50,936 bases of DNA from Flavobacteriaceae bacterium (GCA_020627885.1 JAHDGB010000002.1:1-50936), one strand, 5' to 3'; positions 1-9,338 are shown, numbered from the stretch's first letter. Translations and numbers: made by a program. Notes: generated by a model not told the origin, from the sequence alone.

Positions 1-108
1 ACAGTAGTAGTCCAAATTCACGAATTTGGACAACAGTAAAAATGAGTTTAAACGTGATAAAATAAGGATTCTTTAAAAAATCATGCTTTTTATTATCACT
101 ATTTGTAA
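1..108. other. Left-edge intergenic segment
   Basis: Non-coding stretch between the window edge and the 3' end of the ABC ATPase gene. The only structure I see is a short perfect inverted repeat at 10-31, annotated separately. There is no U-rich tract right after it, so it does not look like a simple intrinsic terminator. Confidence 0.6.
10..31. repeat. Palindrome GTCCAAATTC-AC-GAATTTGGAC, copy 1
   Basis: Perfect 10-bp inverted repeat with a 2-nt centre. A near copy with one arm mismatch and a different central base lies at 37804-37825 and is also followed shortly by ATGAGTTT. Two copies 38 kb apart suggest a dispersed short repeat or a binding site. The function is not known. Confidence 0.55.
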
Positions 109-1029
109 TTAAGACTTAAAAGGGTAATAATTTAAAAAAATTGTAGTGTTTTTGCCAATATTATTTTCATTCTCAAAAACAACAACATTCCCATTTAAAT
201 TGGCTTCAATTAAATAATAACTTCCTTTAAAATAAGATTGTATAATTGTGGCTTCTAGATGAGATTGTGTAACCACTTTTAATTGATTAGCATAAACAAT
301 TTCATTATTTATGCTATTAAATTCTCCAAAAAAAGAGGCCACTAAAGATGTTTTTGGATTGCTATATAATTCTTCTGGCGAATTATTTGCAGCTATAGTA
401 GTATTATTTAAAACAATCATCCTATCTGCGTAACCTAAAACATCTTCTTTATCGTGAGTGGCTACAATACAGGTAATGTTTTTTTCCTTTAAATACCTAA
501 ACACACTTCTTCTTAACGATTGTTTTTTAAAATTATCGATATGACTAAACGGCTCATCTAACAAAAGAATTTCGGGTTCTTTAGCCAGGGCCCTAGCCAA
601 TGCTACACGTTGTTTTTGGCCGCCAGAAAGCAATTTCACTTTCGTTTTAGATAATGCTTGTAATTCGACAACTTTTAATAACTCGGCAACCCGCTCATTT
701 TTTTCGCTAGGGTAAAAATTAGATAAAAACTGGCCTATATTCTCTTTAACAGAAATAAAGGGATCTAATTCAAATTCTTGCGCCACATATTTCATAAAAT
801 CGTAGCCAATAACCAAATTAAATTTGGGGCCTAATATCTCTTTATCCTTCCAAAAAATTTGACCTTCATTTAAATCATACTCGCCACGAATTAATTTTAA
901 CAAAGTGCTTTTCCCAGAACCACTTTCTCCTATAATTGACACATGTTCTCCTCGTTTTGCGTTAAAAGAAAGAGTACTTAAAACGGAAGTTTTAGTGTAA
1001 TTAAAAGAAATGTTTTTTACCTGAAGCAT
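109..1029 (-). CDS. ABC transporter ATP-binding protein with C-terminal TOBE-like region
   Basis: ATPase subunit of an ABC importer or exporter, 306 aa. The nucleotide-binding domain is complete: Walker A GESGSGKST near residues 35-43, signature LSGGQKQR near 134, Walker B ILLLDEP just after it, and the H-loop in ATHDKED. After about residue 230 a beta-rich tail resembles the TOBE domain of the FbpC/PotA-type importer ATPases, which binds or senses substrate. No permease or binding protein lies beside it in the window, so the substrate cannot be inferred. The start fits because MLQVKNISF is the usual first beta strand. ABC ATPase identity is secure; the importer subgroup is an inference from the tail. 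Confidence 0.9.
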   Translation of the reverse strand: MLQVKNISFNYTKTSVLSTLSFNAKRGEHVSIIGESGSGKSTLLKLIRGEYDLNEGQIFWKDKEILGPKFNLVIGYDFMKYVAQEFELDPFISVKENIGQFLSNFYPSEKNERVAELLKVVELQALSKTKVKLLSGGQKQRVALARALAKEPEILLLDEPFSHIDNFKKQSLRRSVFRYLKEKNITCIVATHDKEDVLGYADRMIVLNNTTIAANNSPEELYSNPKTSLVASFFGEFNSINNEIVYANQLKVVTQSHLEATIIQSYFKGSYYLIEANLNGNVVVFENENNIGKNTTIFLNYYPFKS

Positions 1030-1153
1030 TTTTTATCGAAACCTCTTATGGTTATTAAGCTTATATTATGAACTCCTTTAACGTTTTATGACTTATGTAA
1101 TAGGGTTTAGCCGCGTTCTAACGATTAAGATATCTACTATACTAATTTAGCTT

Positions 1154-3280
1154 TTATTTTGTTTTACTTGGCAATACATCGAACCCCATATTATACAATG
1201 TAAAACCAAAAATATCTGCGTGCTGTTCTATAATTTTACTTACTGGTGTACCTGCTCCGTGGCCAGCATCTGTTTCGACACGAATTAGAGTTGGGTTATT
1301 TCCAGATTGTTTGTCTTGTAATTCTGCTGCAAATTTAAAGCTATGGGCTGGTACAACACGATCGTCATGATCGCCAGTAGAAATTAGAGTAGCAGGATAA
1401 TTTATATTCTGTTTCACATTATGAACCGGAGAATAGCCTTTAAGGTATTTAAACATTTCTTCATTATCTTCAGCCGTTCCGTAATCGTAAGCCCATCCTG
1501 CTCCTGCTGTAAAAGTATGGTAACGTAACATGTCTAAAACACCAACTGCTGGCAATGCTACCTTCATTAAATCGGGACGCTGTGTCATAGTAGCACCAAC
1601 AAGTAACCCTCCATTAGAACGCCCACTAATTGCTAAATAATTAGAAGAGGTATAGTTGTTTGCAATAAGATACTCAGCTGCTGCAATAAAATCATCAAAA
1701 ACATTTTGCTTTTTAAGTTTAATGCCTGCTTTATGCCATGCTTTTCCATATTCGCCTCCACCTCTTAAATTTGCAACGGCATAAATACCTCCTTGTTCCA
1801 TCCATACTACATTTGCCACATTAAAAGTTGGCATTAAGCTAATATTAAAACCTCCATAGCCATAAAGGATTGTTGGGTTTTTCCCATTAAGGTTTATGCC
1901 TTTCTTATAGGTAATAATCATGGGTATTTTTGTACCGTCTTTAGAGTTATAAAATACTTGTTTGCTTTCGTAATCTTCTGTATTAAAGTCTATATTTGGT
2001 TTACGATATAATTCTGATGTTCCATTTTCAATATTATATTTATAAATACTCCCAGGAATAATATAATTACTGAAAGAATAATACAATTCTGAATCTTCTT
2101 TTTTGCTTTTAAACCCATTAACTGTTCCTACACCTGGTAATTTTACCGCTCTAATTAATTTACCATCATAACTATACTGAAATATTTTAGAAACGGCATC
2201 GACCATATACTCTGTAAAAAAAGACCCACCACCAATAGAAGGGCTTAGTACATGTTTTGTTTCTGAAATAAAATCTACCCAATATTTTGGTGTTGGGTTT
2301 GCAGCATCGACTGTTACTATTTTTTTATTAGGAGCATTTAAATTAGTTACTAAAAATAATTTACTCCCTACATTTTCTATAATATAAGTGTCGCTATTAG
2401 TATCTCCTAGAATTTCTACAAGTTTAGAATTTGGCTTAGTTAAATCTTTTATATACAATTTATTTCCTGAAGTTGACGTACTGGCAGAAATAATTAAATA
2501 CCGATTATCTTCAGTAACTTTACCATAAACATAACGGTGTTTTTCTGAAGGAATACCTCCATAAACCAATTTGTCTTTTTTCTGTGCTGTTCCTAGTTTA
2601 TGATAGTATACTTTATGTTGATCGGTTTTTGCAGATAAATCGCTGCCTTTAGGCTTATCGTAACTAGAATAATAAAACCCTTCGTTTTTATACCATGAAA
2701 TGCCACTAAATTTAATGTCGACTAATGTATCTTCAACAATTTTAGCTGTTTCCGTATTCATAATTAAAACTTTTCGCCAATCGCTACCACCTTCTGAAAT
2801 ACTATAAGCTAGCATTTTTCCATTTTTTGAAAAACGGGTGCTTCCAAGTGAAGTCGTACCATCTTTACTAAACGTATTAGGATCTAAAAATACTGTTGCT
2901 GTTTTTGGGTCGGCTTCTGTTTTATAACGATAAAGGATATACTGGTTTTGCAAGCCATCATTTTTATAAAAATAGGTGTAATCGCCTTCTTTAAATGGAG
3001 CACCAACTTTTTCGTAATTCCATAATTTCGATAAACGTTCTTTAAGCTCTTTTCTATATGGAATATTGTTTAAATAATTAAAAGTCGTTTCATTTTGGGC
3101 CTTAACCCATGCTTCGGTATCTGTACTTCTATCGTCCTCTAACCAACGATAGGGGTCTTTTACTTCTGTTCCAAAATAACTTGTAATTGTATTCCCTTTT
3201 TTTGTGTCAGAATAATTTACTGCAACTTTACAAGACATAACTAGTGATAATATTAATAAGCAAAATGCTATTTTTTTCAT
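1154..3280 (-). CDS. Prolyl oligopeptidase family serine peptidase (S9A), lipoprotein
   Basis: Peptidase that cleaves short peptides after proline, probably anchored in the periplasm or outer membrane. I start it at internal Met20 of the listed ORF (708 aa), because MKKIAFCLLILSLVMSC is a clean lipoprotein signal with the lipobox Cys at residue 17, while the 19 upstream residues are not signal-like. The first two thirds form the beta-propeller; the C-terminal alpha/beta hydrolase domain has YGYGGFN, the nucleophile elbow GRSNGG (usual family form GGSNGG), the Asp in TGDHDDRV and the His in DAGHGAG, so the catalytic triad is intact. Length matches the family. It lies downstream of asd, separated from it by a terminator hairpin, so it is probably transcribed on its own. 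Confidence 0.93.
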   Translation of the reverse strand: MKKIAFCLLILSLVMSCKVAVNYSDTKKGNTITSYFGTEVKDPYRWLEDDRSTDTEAWVKAQNETTFNYLNNIPYRKELKERLSKLWNYEKVGAPFKEGDYTYFYKNDGLQNQYILYRYKTEADPKTATVFLDPNTFSKDGTTSLGSTRFSKNGKMLAYSISEGGSDWRKVLIMNTETAKIVEDTLVDIKFSGISWYKNEGFYYSSYDKPKGSDLSAKTDQHKVYYHKLGTAQKKDKLVYGGIPSEKHRYVYGKVTEDNRYLIISASTSTSGNKLYIKDLTKPNSKLVEILGDTNSDTYIIENVGSKLFLVTNLNAPNKKIVTVDAANPTPKYWVDFISETKHVLSPSIGGGSFFTEYMVDAVSKIFQYSYDGKLIRAVKLPGVGTVNGFKSKKEDSELYYSFSNYIIPGSIYKYNIENGTSELYRKPNIDFNTEDYESKQVFYNSKDGTKIPMIITYKKGINLNGKNPTILYGYGGFNISLMPTFNVANVVWMEQGGIYAVANLRGGGEYGKAWHKAGIKLKKQNVFDDFIAAAEYLIANNYTSSNYLAISGRSNGGLLVGATMTQRPDLMKVALPAVGVLDMLRYHTFTAGAGWAYDYGTAEDNEEMFKYLKGYSPVHNVKQNINYPATLISTGDHDDRVVPAHSFKFAAELQDKQSGNNPTLIRVETDAGHGAGTPVSKIIEQHADIFGFTLYNMGFDVLPSKTK

Positions 3281-3309
3281 AATTAGTTTTATTTCAGCCC
3301 TAAAAGTAT

Positions 3310-3341
3310 AAAAAAAGCTTATGTTATATATTAACATAAGC
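3310..3341 (-). terminator. Intrinsic terminator of asd
   Basis: A 10-bp stem (GCTTATGTTA with its complement) and a 5-nt loop. On the minus strand the hairpin is followed by seven T residues. It sits just past the asd stop and before the S9 peptidase start. Confidence 0.8.
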
Positions 3342-3392
3342 CTTTAATTTTAAAGTAAAACCTTTTCAATATTCTAATAGAAATTTAGACTA

Positions 3393-4403
3393 TTAACTAA
3401 TTATATGTCTTGCTTTTAGCAGGTTTTCTTTTACTAAATATTCTGCTATTTGAACCGTATTTGTCGCAGCTCCTTTACGGAGGTTATCACTTACCACCCA
3501 TAAATTTAAGGTATTAGGTTGTGATCCATCCCTACGGATACGACCAACAAAAACATCGTCTTTACCGTTTGCATATAAAGGCATTGGATAGGTATTAACA
3601 TCGGTATTATCCTGAACTACTACGCCATCGGTTTCATTTAATAATTGACGCACTTGAGTTAAATCGAAATCATTTTCGAATTCAACATTTACGGCTTCGC
3701 TATGCCCACCGGAAGTAGGTATTCTTACTGCTGTTGCTGTTATTGCTATAGTTTTGTCATTAAGAATTTTTTGTGTTTCGCGAACCAATTTCATTTCTTC
3801 TTTGGTATAACCGTTTTCCTCAAAAATGTCGCAATGAGGAATCGCATTTTTATGTATAGGATAATGGTAAGCCATTTCACCTTTAATTCCTGCCATTTCA
3901 TTTTCTAACTGCTGTACCGCTTTTACGCCAGTTCCAGATATAGACTGGTAGGTAGACACAACAATACGTTTAATTTTATAAGCTTTATGAAGTGGTGCTA
4001 AGGCCATAACCATCTGAATAGTTGAACAATTTGGATTAGCAATAATCTTATCGCTTTCTGTTAATTCAGACGCATTAATTTCTGGAACAATTAACTTTTT
4101 GTTTTCGTCCATTCTCCATGCTGAAGAATTATCAATTACAGTGGTACCAACCTCAGCAAATTTTGGAGCCCATTCTAACGAAGTATTTCCGCCTGCTGAA
4201 AATAAAGCTATATCTGGTTTTGCTGCAACTGCATCTGCTAAACTTATTATGGTATAGTCTTGGTTTTTAAACGTTATTTTTTTGCCTACAGAGCGCTCTG
4301 AAGCAACAGGAATTAATTCGGTTACTGGAAAATTACGTTCTTCAAGTACAGTTCTCATTACATCGCCTACCATGCCTGTGGCGCCTACAACAGCTACTTT
4401 CAT
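3393..4403 (-). CDS. asd: Aspartate-semialdehyde dehydrogenase
   Basis: NADPH-dependent reduction of beta-aspartyl phosphate to aspartate semialdehyde, the branch point to lysine/diaminopimelate, threonine and methionine; cytosolic. The 336-aa length is normal. The N-terminal Rossmann motif is GATGMVG at residues 7-13, the active-site Cys lies in NPNCSTIQM, and the substrate-binding segment near IPTSGGHSEAV carries the expected catalytic His. It starts at MKVAVVGATG, as in homologues. It is bounded by a terminator on its 3' side and a 378-bp non-coding stretch on its 5' side, so it is probably monocistronic. Confidence 0.97.
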   Translation of the reverse strand: MKVAVVGATGMVGDVMRTVLEERNFPVTELIPVASERSVGKKITFKNQDYTIISLADAVAAKPDIALFSAGGNTSLEWAPKFAEVGTTVIDNSSAWRMDENKKLIVPEINASELTESDKIIANPNCSTIQMVMALAPLHKAYKIKRIVVSTYQSISGTGVKAVQQLENEMAGIKGEMAYHYPIHKNAIPHCDIFEENGYTKEEMKLVRETQKILNDKTIAITATAVRIPTSGGHSEAVNVEFENDFDLTQVRQLLNETDGVVVQDNTDVNTYPMPLYANGKDDVFVGRIRRDGSQPNTLNLWVVSDNLRKGAATNTVQIAEYLVKENLLKARHIIS

Positions 4404-4552
4404 TATCTATCTTATATTTATTTATGTTAATCAATTATCGTATATGCACTAAACACTTGTTTAGTATTACAAAATTAGACATTTAAACCAAAAAAAGACT
4501 TCAAATTTCTAAAAATGAGGTCTTTTAACAAAAAAGCGCTTTGCCTTTACGA

Positions 4553-4734
4553 TTTTGTATTAGAGGTGGTTTAAACTTTTTTGATTCTAGCGAAAAATAG
4601 TAATTTTTTGATCAATTGAAGTGTTTTTTGCACTTCATAGAAGCGCTACGAAGTAAGAAAAAGACGAAAATTGAGTGAAAAAAGACATTTTTATAGCGAA
4701 TTGAAAAAAGTTTAAATCACTTCTTATATAAAAA
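4553..4734. repeat. MITE-like element with long imperfect terminal inverted repeats
   Basis: The left arm (4553-4582) and the reverse complement of the right arm (4705-4734) agree at about 25 of 30 positions, sharing TTTAAACTTTTTT exactly, and weaker pairing continues inward for about another 15 nt. The centre holds a smaller hairpin, GAAGTG...CACTTC, near 4618-4636. There is no coding capacity. The right end abuts the mscL terminator. The architecture (about 180 bp, terminal inverted repeats, structured centre) resembles a miniature transposable element or a structured dispersed repeat. No clear target-site duplication was found. Confidence 0.55.
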
Positions 4735-4764
4735 AACCGGCCTTGATACTCAAAACCGGTTTTT
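4730..4764 (-). terminator. Intrinsic terminator of mscL
   Basis: Stem AAAACCGG/CCGGTTTT with a loop of about 15 nt. Minus-strand transcription would end in a run of T residues. It lies 18 bp past the mscL stop. Confidence 0.75.
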
Positions 4765-4781
4765 ATACTTTTAAATTGGTC

Positions 4782-5183
4782 TTACTTTTTTAGAGCGTCT
4801 CTAATTTCCATAAGAAGTTCGTTATCTGTTGGTCCTGCTGGTGGTGCATCTGGAGCTGGTTTTTTCATTTTGTTGTATGCTTTTACAATCATAAACATTA
4901 CAAAACCTACAATTAGTAAGTTAATAATAGTATTAATCCAACTTCCCCACATAATTGCATTTTCAGGTGAGGTTACTTTTCCTGCTGCATCTACAACTGC
5001 TTCATCTAAAACAATTTTTTTATCTGCGAAATCTATTCCACCAGAAAAATGGCCAACAAATGGCATAACAATATTGTTTACAAATCCGGTGACAACTGCT
5101 CCAATGGCACCAGCCATAATTACAGCGACAGCAAACTCAACAACGTTTCCTGTCATAATAAAATCCTTAAATTCTTTTAACAT
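4782..5183 (-). CDS. mscL: Large-conductance mechanosensitive channel MscL
   Basis: Inner-membrane homopentameric channel that opens under membrane tension to release solutes on osmotic down-shock. At 133 aa it is of normal size. The N-terminal amphipathic helix MLKEFKDFI is followed by TM1 (VVEFAVAVIMAGAIGAVV, a pore-lining Gly/Ala-rich helix), the hydrophilic periplasmic loop, TM2 near residues 84-104 (IINLLIVGFVMFMIVKAY) and the C-terminal helix ELLMEIRDALKK. Every family hallmark is present and the start is the family start. It is monocistronic with its own terminator. Confidence 0.97.
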   Translation of the reverse strand: MLKEFKDFIMTGNVVEFAVAVIMAGAIGAVVTGFVNNIVMPFVGHFSGGIDFADKKIVLDEAVVDAAGKVTSPENAIMWGSWINTIINLLIVGFVMFMIVKAYNKMKKPAPDAPPAGPTDNELLMEIRDALKK

Positions 5184-5280
5184 GTTTTTAAATTTAATTA
5201 GTTAATGATTAATTAATGTACTCACAATGTACTTAATTTATTTTAACATGCTTTAACAATTTTTGCAAAATAAATAGAAA

Positions 5281-6387
5281 TTACCGATAAAACACTCGTT
5301 TTATTCGCCGAGATACTGAGGTGAGTAACTCATAAGAAATAGACTGTATGGTTTGTGCTAAATCTTCGGCAGTAAATTCTTTATCAAAAAGAATAACCTC
5401 ATCTCCTTCTTTACAGTTTATATTGGAAACATCTACCATAATCATATCCATACAAACATTACCTATAATTGGTGCTTTTTTAGAATTAATAACAACATAG
5501 CCATTACCATTACCATAGTTTCTACTAATGCCATCGGCATGACCTATAGGAAGGGTTGCTGTTGTTGTTGTTTTAGAAGCGATATAAGCACGATTATAAC
5601 CTAAACTCTCTCCTTTATTAATAGTATGAATTTGAGAAATGACCGTTTTTAAAGTAGCAATCGGTTTTAGTTGCTTATTTATTTGAGGATCGTTACCATA
5701 TCCATACAAACCTATACCACTTCTTACCATATTGAAATGTGCTTCAGGGTAATTTATAATACCTGAGGTATTACATTGGTGCAATACCGGGGTATAGCCT
5801 AACTGTTTTATAAATGTAGTGGTAACCGTTTTAAAAATATTAATTTGATCTTTAGTAAATGCCACTTCATTTAAATCTTCACTTGCTGCTAAATGAGAGA
5901 AAAGTGATTTTACTTTTAATGTTTTTGTTAATTTTAGTTTCTCTAAAATAGATGCTATTTCTGATGCATCGAAACCTAATCGGTTTAGCCCAGTATTAAA
6001 TTTTATATGAATTGGATAGTCTAATTGTTTATTTTTTTTTGAAGCGCTAATAAAATAATTTAGCGTACGAAGAGAATAAATACTAGGCTCTAAATTGTAT
6101 TTAATGGCCAAATCAAAGTTTATGGGTTGCGGGTGTAATATTAAAATTGGTAAAGTAATTCCTGCGTTTCTTAATGCCACTCCTTCATAAACATAAGCTA
6201 CTGCAAAACAATCAACTTTTAAGCCTTGTAAATATTTTGCAATAACCTCTGCATCACCACCATAAGCAAAGGCTTTAACAACAGCTAAAAGTTTAGTGTT
6301 ATTACTAAGTTTAGATTTAATAAACTTAAAATTATGTTTTAAAGCTTTTAAATCTATTTCAAGAATAGTTTCTTGTACTTCAGACAT
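5281..6387 (-). CDS. alr: Alanine racemase
   Basis: PLP enzyme that interconverts L- and D-alanine for peptidoglycan. I use the internal start MSEVQETI (368 aa) rather than the listed MMQEI start: it gives the usual family length and an 8-bp overlap with the end of tdk (ATGTCTGA) instead of 44 bp. The PLP lysine is in VVKAFAYG (K38 in this numbering), where many homologues read VVKADAYG. The second catalytic Tyr is in the [10 protein letters not shown] segment of the C-terminal beta domain, and GNVCMDM is the usual substrate-site motif. The overlap implies translational coupling to tdk. Confidence 0.95.
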   Translation of the reverse strand: MSEVQETILEIDLKALKHNFKFIKSKLSNNTKLLAVVKAFAYGGDAEVIAKYLQGLKVDCFAVAYVYEGVALRNAGITLPILILHPQPINFDLAIKYNLEPSIYSLRTLNYFISASKKNKQLDYPIHIKFNTGLNRLGFDASEIASILEKLKLTKTLKVKSLFSHLAASEDLNEVAFTKDQINIFKTVTTTFIKQLGYTPVLHQCNTSGIINYPEAHFNMVRSGIGLYGYGNDPQINKQLKPIATLKTVISQIHTINKGESLGYNRAYIASKTTTTATLPIGHADGISRNYGNGNGYVVINSKKAPIIGNVCMDMIMVDVSNINCKEGDEVILFDKEFTAEDLAQTIQSISYELLTSVSRRIKRVFYR

Positions 6388-7024
6388 CTTTTTTATTCGG
6401 TTTTGAGAGATCTCTTGCATCACTCACCTTCATCTGTTTTATTTTTTCAGGCATTGTAGCTTTATAATATGCTGCACGGCTAAGCGGTTCATAATTTTCT
6501 GTTTCTCCTAATAAAACAAGGTCTTCATTTTTCGATTTTCTATAACTAAACTGTGCTAAATTTCCTGTTCGGGTACAAACAGCATGAACTTTAGTAACAT
6601 ACTCGGCCGTAGCCATTAGGTTTGGCATTGGCCCAAAAGGTTTTCCTTTAAAATCCATATCTAACCCTGCTACAATTACACGAATGCCTTTGTTTGCTAA
6701 ATCGTTGCAAACACGAACAATTTCATCATCAAAAAATTGTGCTTCGTCAATACCTACAACGTCACAACCATCTGCTAAAATAGGAATATTTACTGAAGCT
6801 GGTACTGGCGTAGAGCGAATTTCGTTTGCATCATGTGAAATTACCATTTCATTATCATAACGCACATCGATAGCGGGTTTAAAAATTTCTACTTTCTGTT
6901 TTGCAAACCGCGCACGCTTTAACCTTCGAATCAATTCTTCTGTTTTTCCAGAGAACATGGATCCGCATATCACTTCAATCCAACCAAATTGTTCTTTTTG
7001 ATTTACTGTATTTTCAAGAAACAT
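6380..7024 (-). CDS. tdk: Thymidine kinase (type II)
   Basis: Salvage kinase that makes dTMP from thymidine and ATP. The 214-aa protein has the P-loop GSMFSGKT (near residues 22-29), the DEAQFF Walker B/catalytic segment and the lasso region near [10 protein letters not shown]. Type II enzymes usually hold a structural zinc through two CxxC/H pairs; here only one Cys (AVCTRTG) is left at the first pair and the second pair is replaced, so the zinc site seems lost. The fold and catalytic motifs are otherwise complete, so I take it to be active. Its stop overlaps the alr start by 8 bp. Confidence 0.95.
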   Translation of the reverse strand: MFLENTVNQKEQFGWIEVICGSMFSGKTEELIRRLKRARFAKQKVEIFKPAIDVRYDNEMVISHDANEIRSTPVPASVNIPILADGCDVVGIDEAQFFDDEIVRVCNDLANKGIRVIVAGLDMDFKGKPFGPMPNLMATAEYVTKVHAVCTRTGNLAQFSYRKSKNEDLVLLGETENYEPLSRAAYYKATMPEKIKQMKVSDARDLSKPNKKDV

Positions 7025-7198
7025 TTCGTAATTTTAGCACTAAATTGATTAAAATACCAATAAAAATAAAACGTTAATGCAATTAATTGTTCTTTTTTCG
7101 TTCTATTCATAGAGGTAAAATGTCATTTCGATAAAGGTGGCTCAAATTTATAAAAAAACAAAAGCCTACAATGTTTAAATACAAAAATTAAATTTAAT

Positions 7199-7954
7199 AT
7201 GAAGAAGAAGTTAGAATCAGAATTAATGAGTATTGCACATAAGATTCTAAAATTGAGAGGAAAGGAAGATGTTAATAAAATGCATAAAGAAGTTTCTATT
7301 TTATACGAAAAACTGACCGTATTAAAATTTGCTCAAGAAAATTTCGAAGAAGATTTACCCAAAATAGGAAATGGATCCTCTTTTTTTGGAATGCTAGACA
7401 CTGCTTTTAATAATAAAGTGACTGACTCAATAGAGGTTGAAGACAAGGTTTATGTTAACCTGGACGATTCTGAAGATGATGCTATAATGGAACCTGTTAT
7501 GGAAAAAATTAAAGACATTGTTGCTCAAATGCCCCAAGAAACTCAACAAGTAGATGCTTTAATAGAAGCTGTTACCAATGATAATAGCCCGCAATTACAT
7601 AAAAATGATTTAGAAGACATAACTGCCGATTTTAAAGATATTCCTGTTTTTGATAAAGTGAAAAAAACCGATACTTTTATAAAAGAAAAAGACGATAAAA
7701 AATCATTAAATGATAAACTTAAATCTGGAGGCTTAAATATAGGGCTAAATGATAAATTAGCATTTATAAAGCATTTGTTTAATGGTGAAAGTGGCGATTA
7801 TGATCGGGTCATATCTCAATTAAATACTGTTAACTCCTTTACTGAAGCACAGCGTTTTATTACAGATATGGTTAAGCCAGATTATAATAAATGGGAAGAC
7901 AAAGAAGAATACGAAGAACGCTTTATGCAAATTATAGAAGCAAAATTTGATTAA
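7199..7954 (+). CDS. Uncharacterised acidic cytosolic protein
   Basis: A 251-aa protein with no signal peptide or membrane segment. The N-terminal 60 residues are helical and coiled-coil-like (MSIAHKILKL...MHKEVSILYEKLTVLKFA), the middle is acidic and probably disordered with many Asp, Glu and Lys, and the C-terminal third (LNDKLAFIKHLFNG through YEERFMQIIEAKFD) looks like a compact helical domain. I recall similar proteins of unknown function in Flavobacteriaceae but cannot name a domain. It lies 92 bp upstream of rsmI on the same strand. The coding call is supported by length, codon use like its neighbours and a clean start. Confidence 0.85.
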   Translation: MKKKLESELMSIAHKILKLRGKEDVNKMHKEVSILYEKLTVLKFAQENFEEDLPKIGNGSSFFGMLDTAFNNKVTDSIEVEDKVYVNLDDSEDDAIMEPVMEKIKDIVAQMPQETQQVDALIEAVTNDNSPQLHKNDLEDITADFKDIPVFDKVKKTDTFIKEKDDKKSLNDKLKSGGLNIGLNDKLAFIKHLFNGESGDYDRVISQLNTVNSFTEAQRFITDMVKPDYNKWEDKEEYEERFMQIIEAKFD

Positions 7955-8046
7955 TAATTACCATCTGAAGTTTTTAGGTATAAAAACGATATACGATAAC
8001 TTAAATATACTTTTAATGCTACTTATTAGGAAAAAAGAAAAAGTTA

Positions 8047-8745
8047 ATGGGTAAGCTTTATATTGTTCCTACTCCTATAGGAAACCTAGAAGACATCACT
8101 TATAGAGCAATTACTGTTCTTAAAGCAGTAGATTTAATTTTAGCTGAAGATACTCGTACTTCAGGTAAATTACTAAAACATTATCAAATTACTACTAATA
8201 TGCAAAGTCACCATATGCATAATGAGCATAAAACGGTAACTCATATAATACGGCGGCTAAAAAATGGAGAAACTATAGCCCTAATTAGTGATGCAGGCAC
8301 ACCAGCAATTTCAGACCCAGGGTTCTTATTAACTAGAGCTTGTGTAGAAAATAATATTGAAGTAAACTGCTTACCAGGCGCAACTGCCTTTGTACCCGCA
8401 TTAGTAAATAGTGGTTTCCCTAACGATAAATTTGTATTCGAAGGTTTTTTGCCTGTAAAAAAAGGAAGACAAACCCGCTTAAAAATATTAGCCGAAGAAA
8501 CTCGAACGATAATTTTTTACGAATCGCCTCATAAGCTTATAAAAACATTGAGTCATTTTTGTGACTATTTTGGTGAAGAGCGCCCTGTTTCTGTATCTAG
8601 AGAACTTACTAAATTATACGAAGAAACTATTAGAGGTTCTGCAAAAACTGTTTTAGAGCATTATGCTAATAAACCTCCTAAAGGTGAGATCGTAATTGTG
8701 GTTGGAGGGAAAATAAACAATAAAAAAACGGTTAGTACCAATTAA
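8047..8745 (+). CDS. rsmI: 16S rRNA (cytidine(1402)-2'-O)-methyltransferase
   Basis: SAM-dependent tetrapyrrole-methylase-fold enzyme that 2'-O-methylates C1402 in the 16S decoding region. At 232 aa it is near the usual length, slightly short at the C-terminus. Diagnostic motifs are LYIVPTPIGNLEDIT at the N-terminus, LAEDTRTSGKLL, the glycine-rich ISDAGTPAISDPG, CLPGATAFVPALV and the FYESPHK segment. The start is 7 bases after an A-rich leader. It is followed 20 bp later by the UDG-like gene, so the two may be co-transcribed. Confidence 0.96.
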   Translation: MGKLYIVPTPIGNLEDITYRAITVLKAVDLILAEDTRTSGKLLKHYQITTNMQSHHMHNEHKTVTHIIRRLKNGETIALISDAGTPAISDPGFLLTRACVENNIEVNCLPGATAFVPALVNSGFPNDKFVFEGFLPVKKGRQTRLKILAEETRTIIFYESPHKLIKTLSHFCDYFGEERPVSVSRELTKLYEETIRGSAKTVLEHYANKPPKGEIVIVVGGKINNKKTVSTN

Positions 8746-8765
8746 GCATTTTTAGTCTTTAAGAC

Positions 8766-9338
8766 ATGGAATCCCTTTTAAATAAAATAAGAACATGCAG
8801 CATTTGTAAAAGCCATTTACCGTTAGGACCAAGGCCTGTAATTTCAATGCATAAAGATTCTAAAATTGTAATAATTGGCCAAGCGCCAGGAACAAAAGTG
8901 CATGCCTCAGGAATTCCTTGGGACGATGTTAGTGGGAGGCAATTGCGAAAATGGCTAGGCGTTACAGATACGGTTTTTTATGACGAAACAAAGTTTGCTA
9001 TTATGCCTATGGGGTTTTGTTATCCTGGCAAAGGAAAAACTGGCGATTTACCCCCCAGACCCGAATGTGCTCCAGAATGGCATGAGCTTTTATTAAAGCA
9101 AATGCCAAATATAGAACTCATAATATTAATAGGGTTATACGCCCAAAAATATTACTTAAAACAAGAGGCTAAAAAGACACTTACTGAAACAGTTAGCAGC
9201 TATAAAACCTATTTACCAAAGTACTTTACACTCCCCCACCCATCGCCCAGAAATCGATTTTGGCTAACCAAAAATCCTTGGTTTGAAAAACTGGTTTTAC
9301 CCGAACTAAAACTCAAAATTGCCGCTTTTTTAAAATGA
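8766..9338 (+). CDS. Uracil-DNA glycosylase family protein with Fe-S-type cysteines
   Basis: Probable base-excision enzyme of the UDG superfamily, 190 aa. Motif 1 is IIGQAPG (residues 36-42) and motif 2 is HPSPRN near the C-terminus. Four cysteines at 11, 14, 85 and 101 (CX2C ... CX15C) match the spacing of the [4Fe-4S]-binding cysteines in family 4 enzymes, so a cluster is likely. The catalytic residue of motif 1 differs from E. coli Ung (GQDPYH), as expected for the smaller families. Which lesion it removes cannot be read from the sequence. It lies 20 bp after rsmI. Confidence 0.85.
   Translation: MESLLNKIRTCSICKSHLPLGPRPVISMHKDSKIVIIGQAPGTKVHASGIPWDDVSGRQLRKWLGVTDTVFYDETKFAIMPMGFCYPGKGKTGDLPPRPECAPEWHELLLKQMPNIELIILIGLYAQKYYLKQEAKKTLTETVSSYKTYLPKYFTLPHPSPRNRFWLTKNPWFEKLVLPELKLKIAAFLK

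Larger units (their letters stand above)
4404..4781. other. Non-coding stretch between asd and mscL
   Basis: Gene-free 378 bp. From left to right it holds the asd upstream region, a MITE-like inverted-repeat element (4553-4734) and the mscL terminator (4730-4764). No plausible ORF or tRNA was seen. Confidence 0.7.

Noticed and set aside
4870-5205. 111-aa plus-strand ORF opposite mscL
   Set aside because: Shadow of mscL; mscL has full family motifs.
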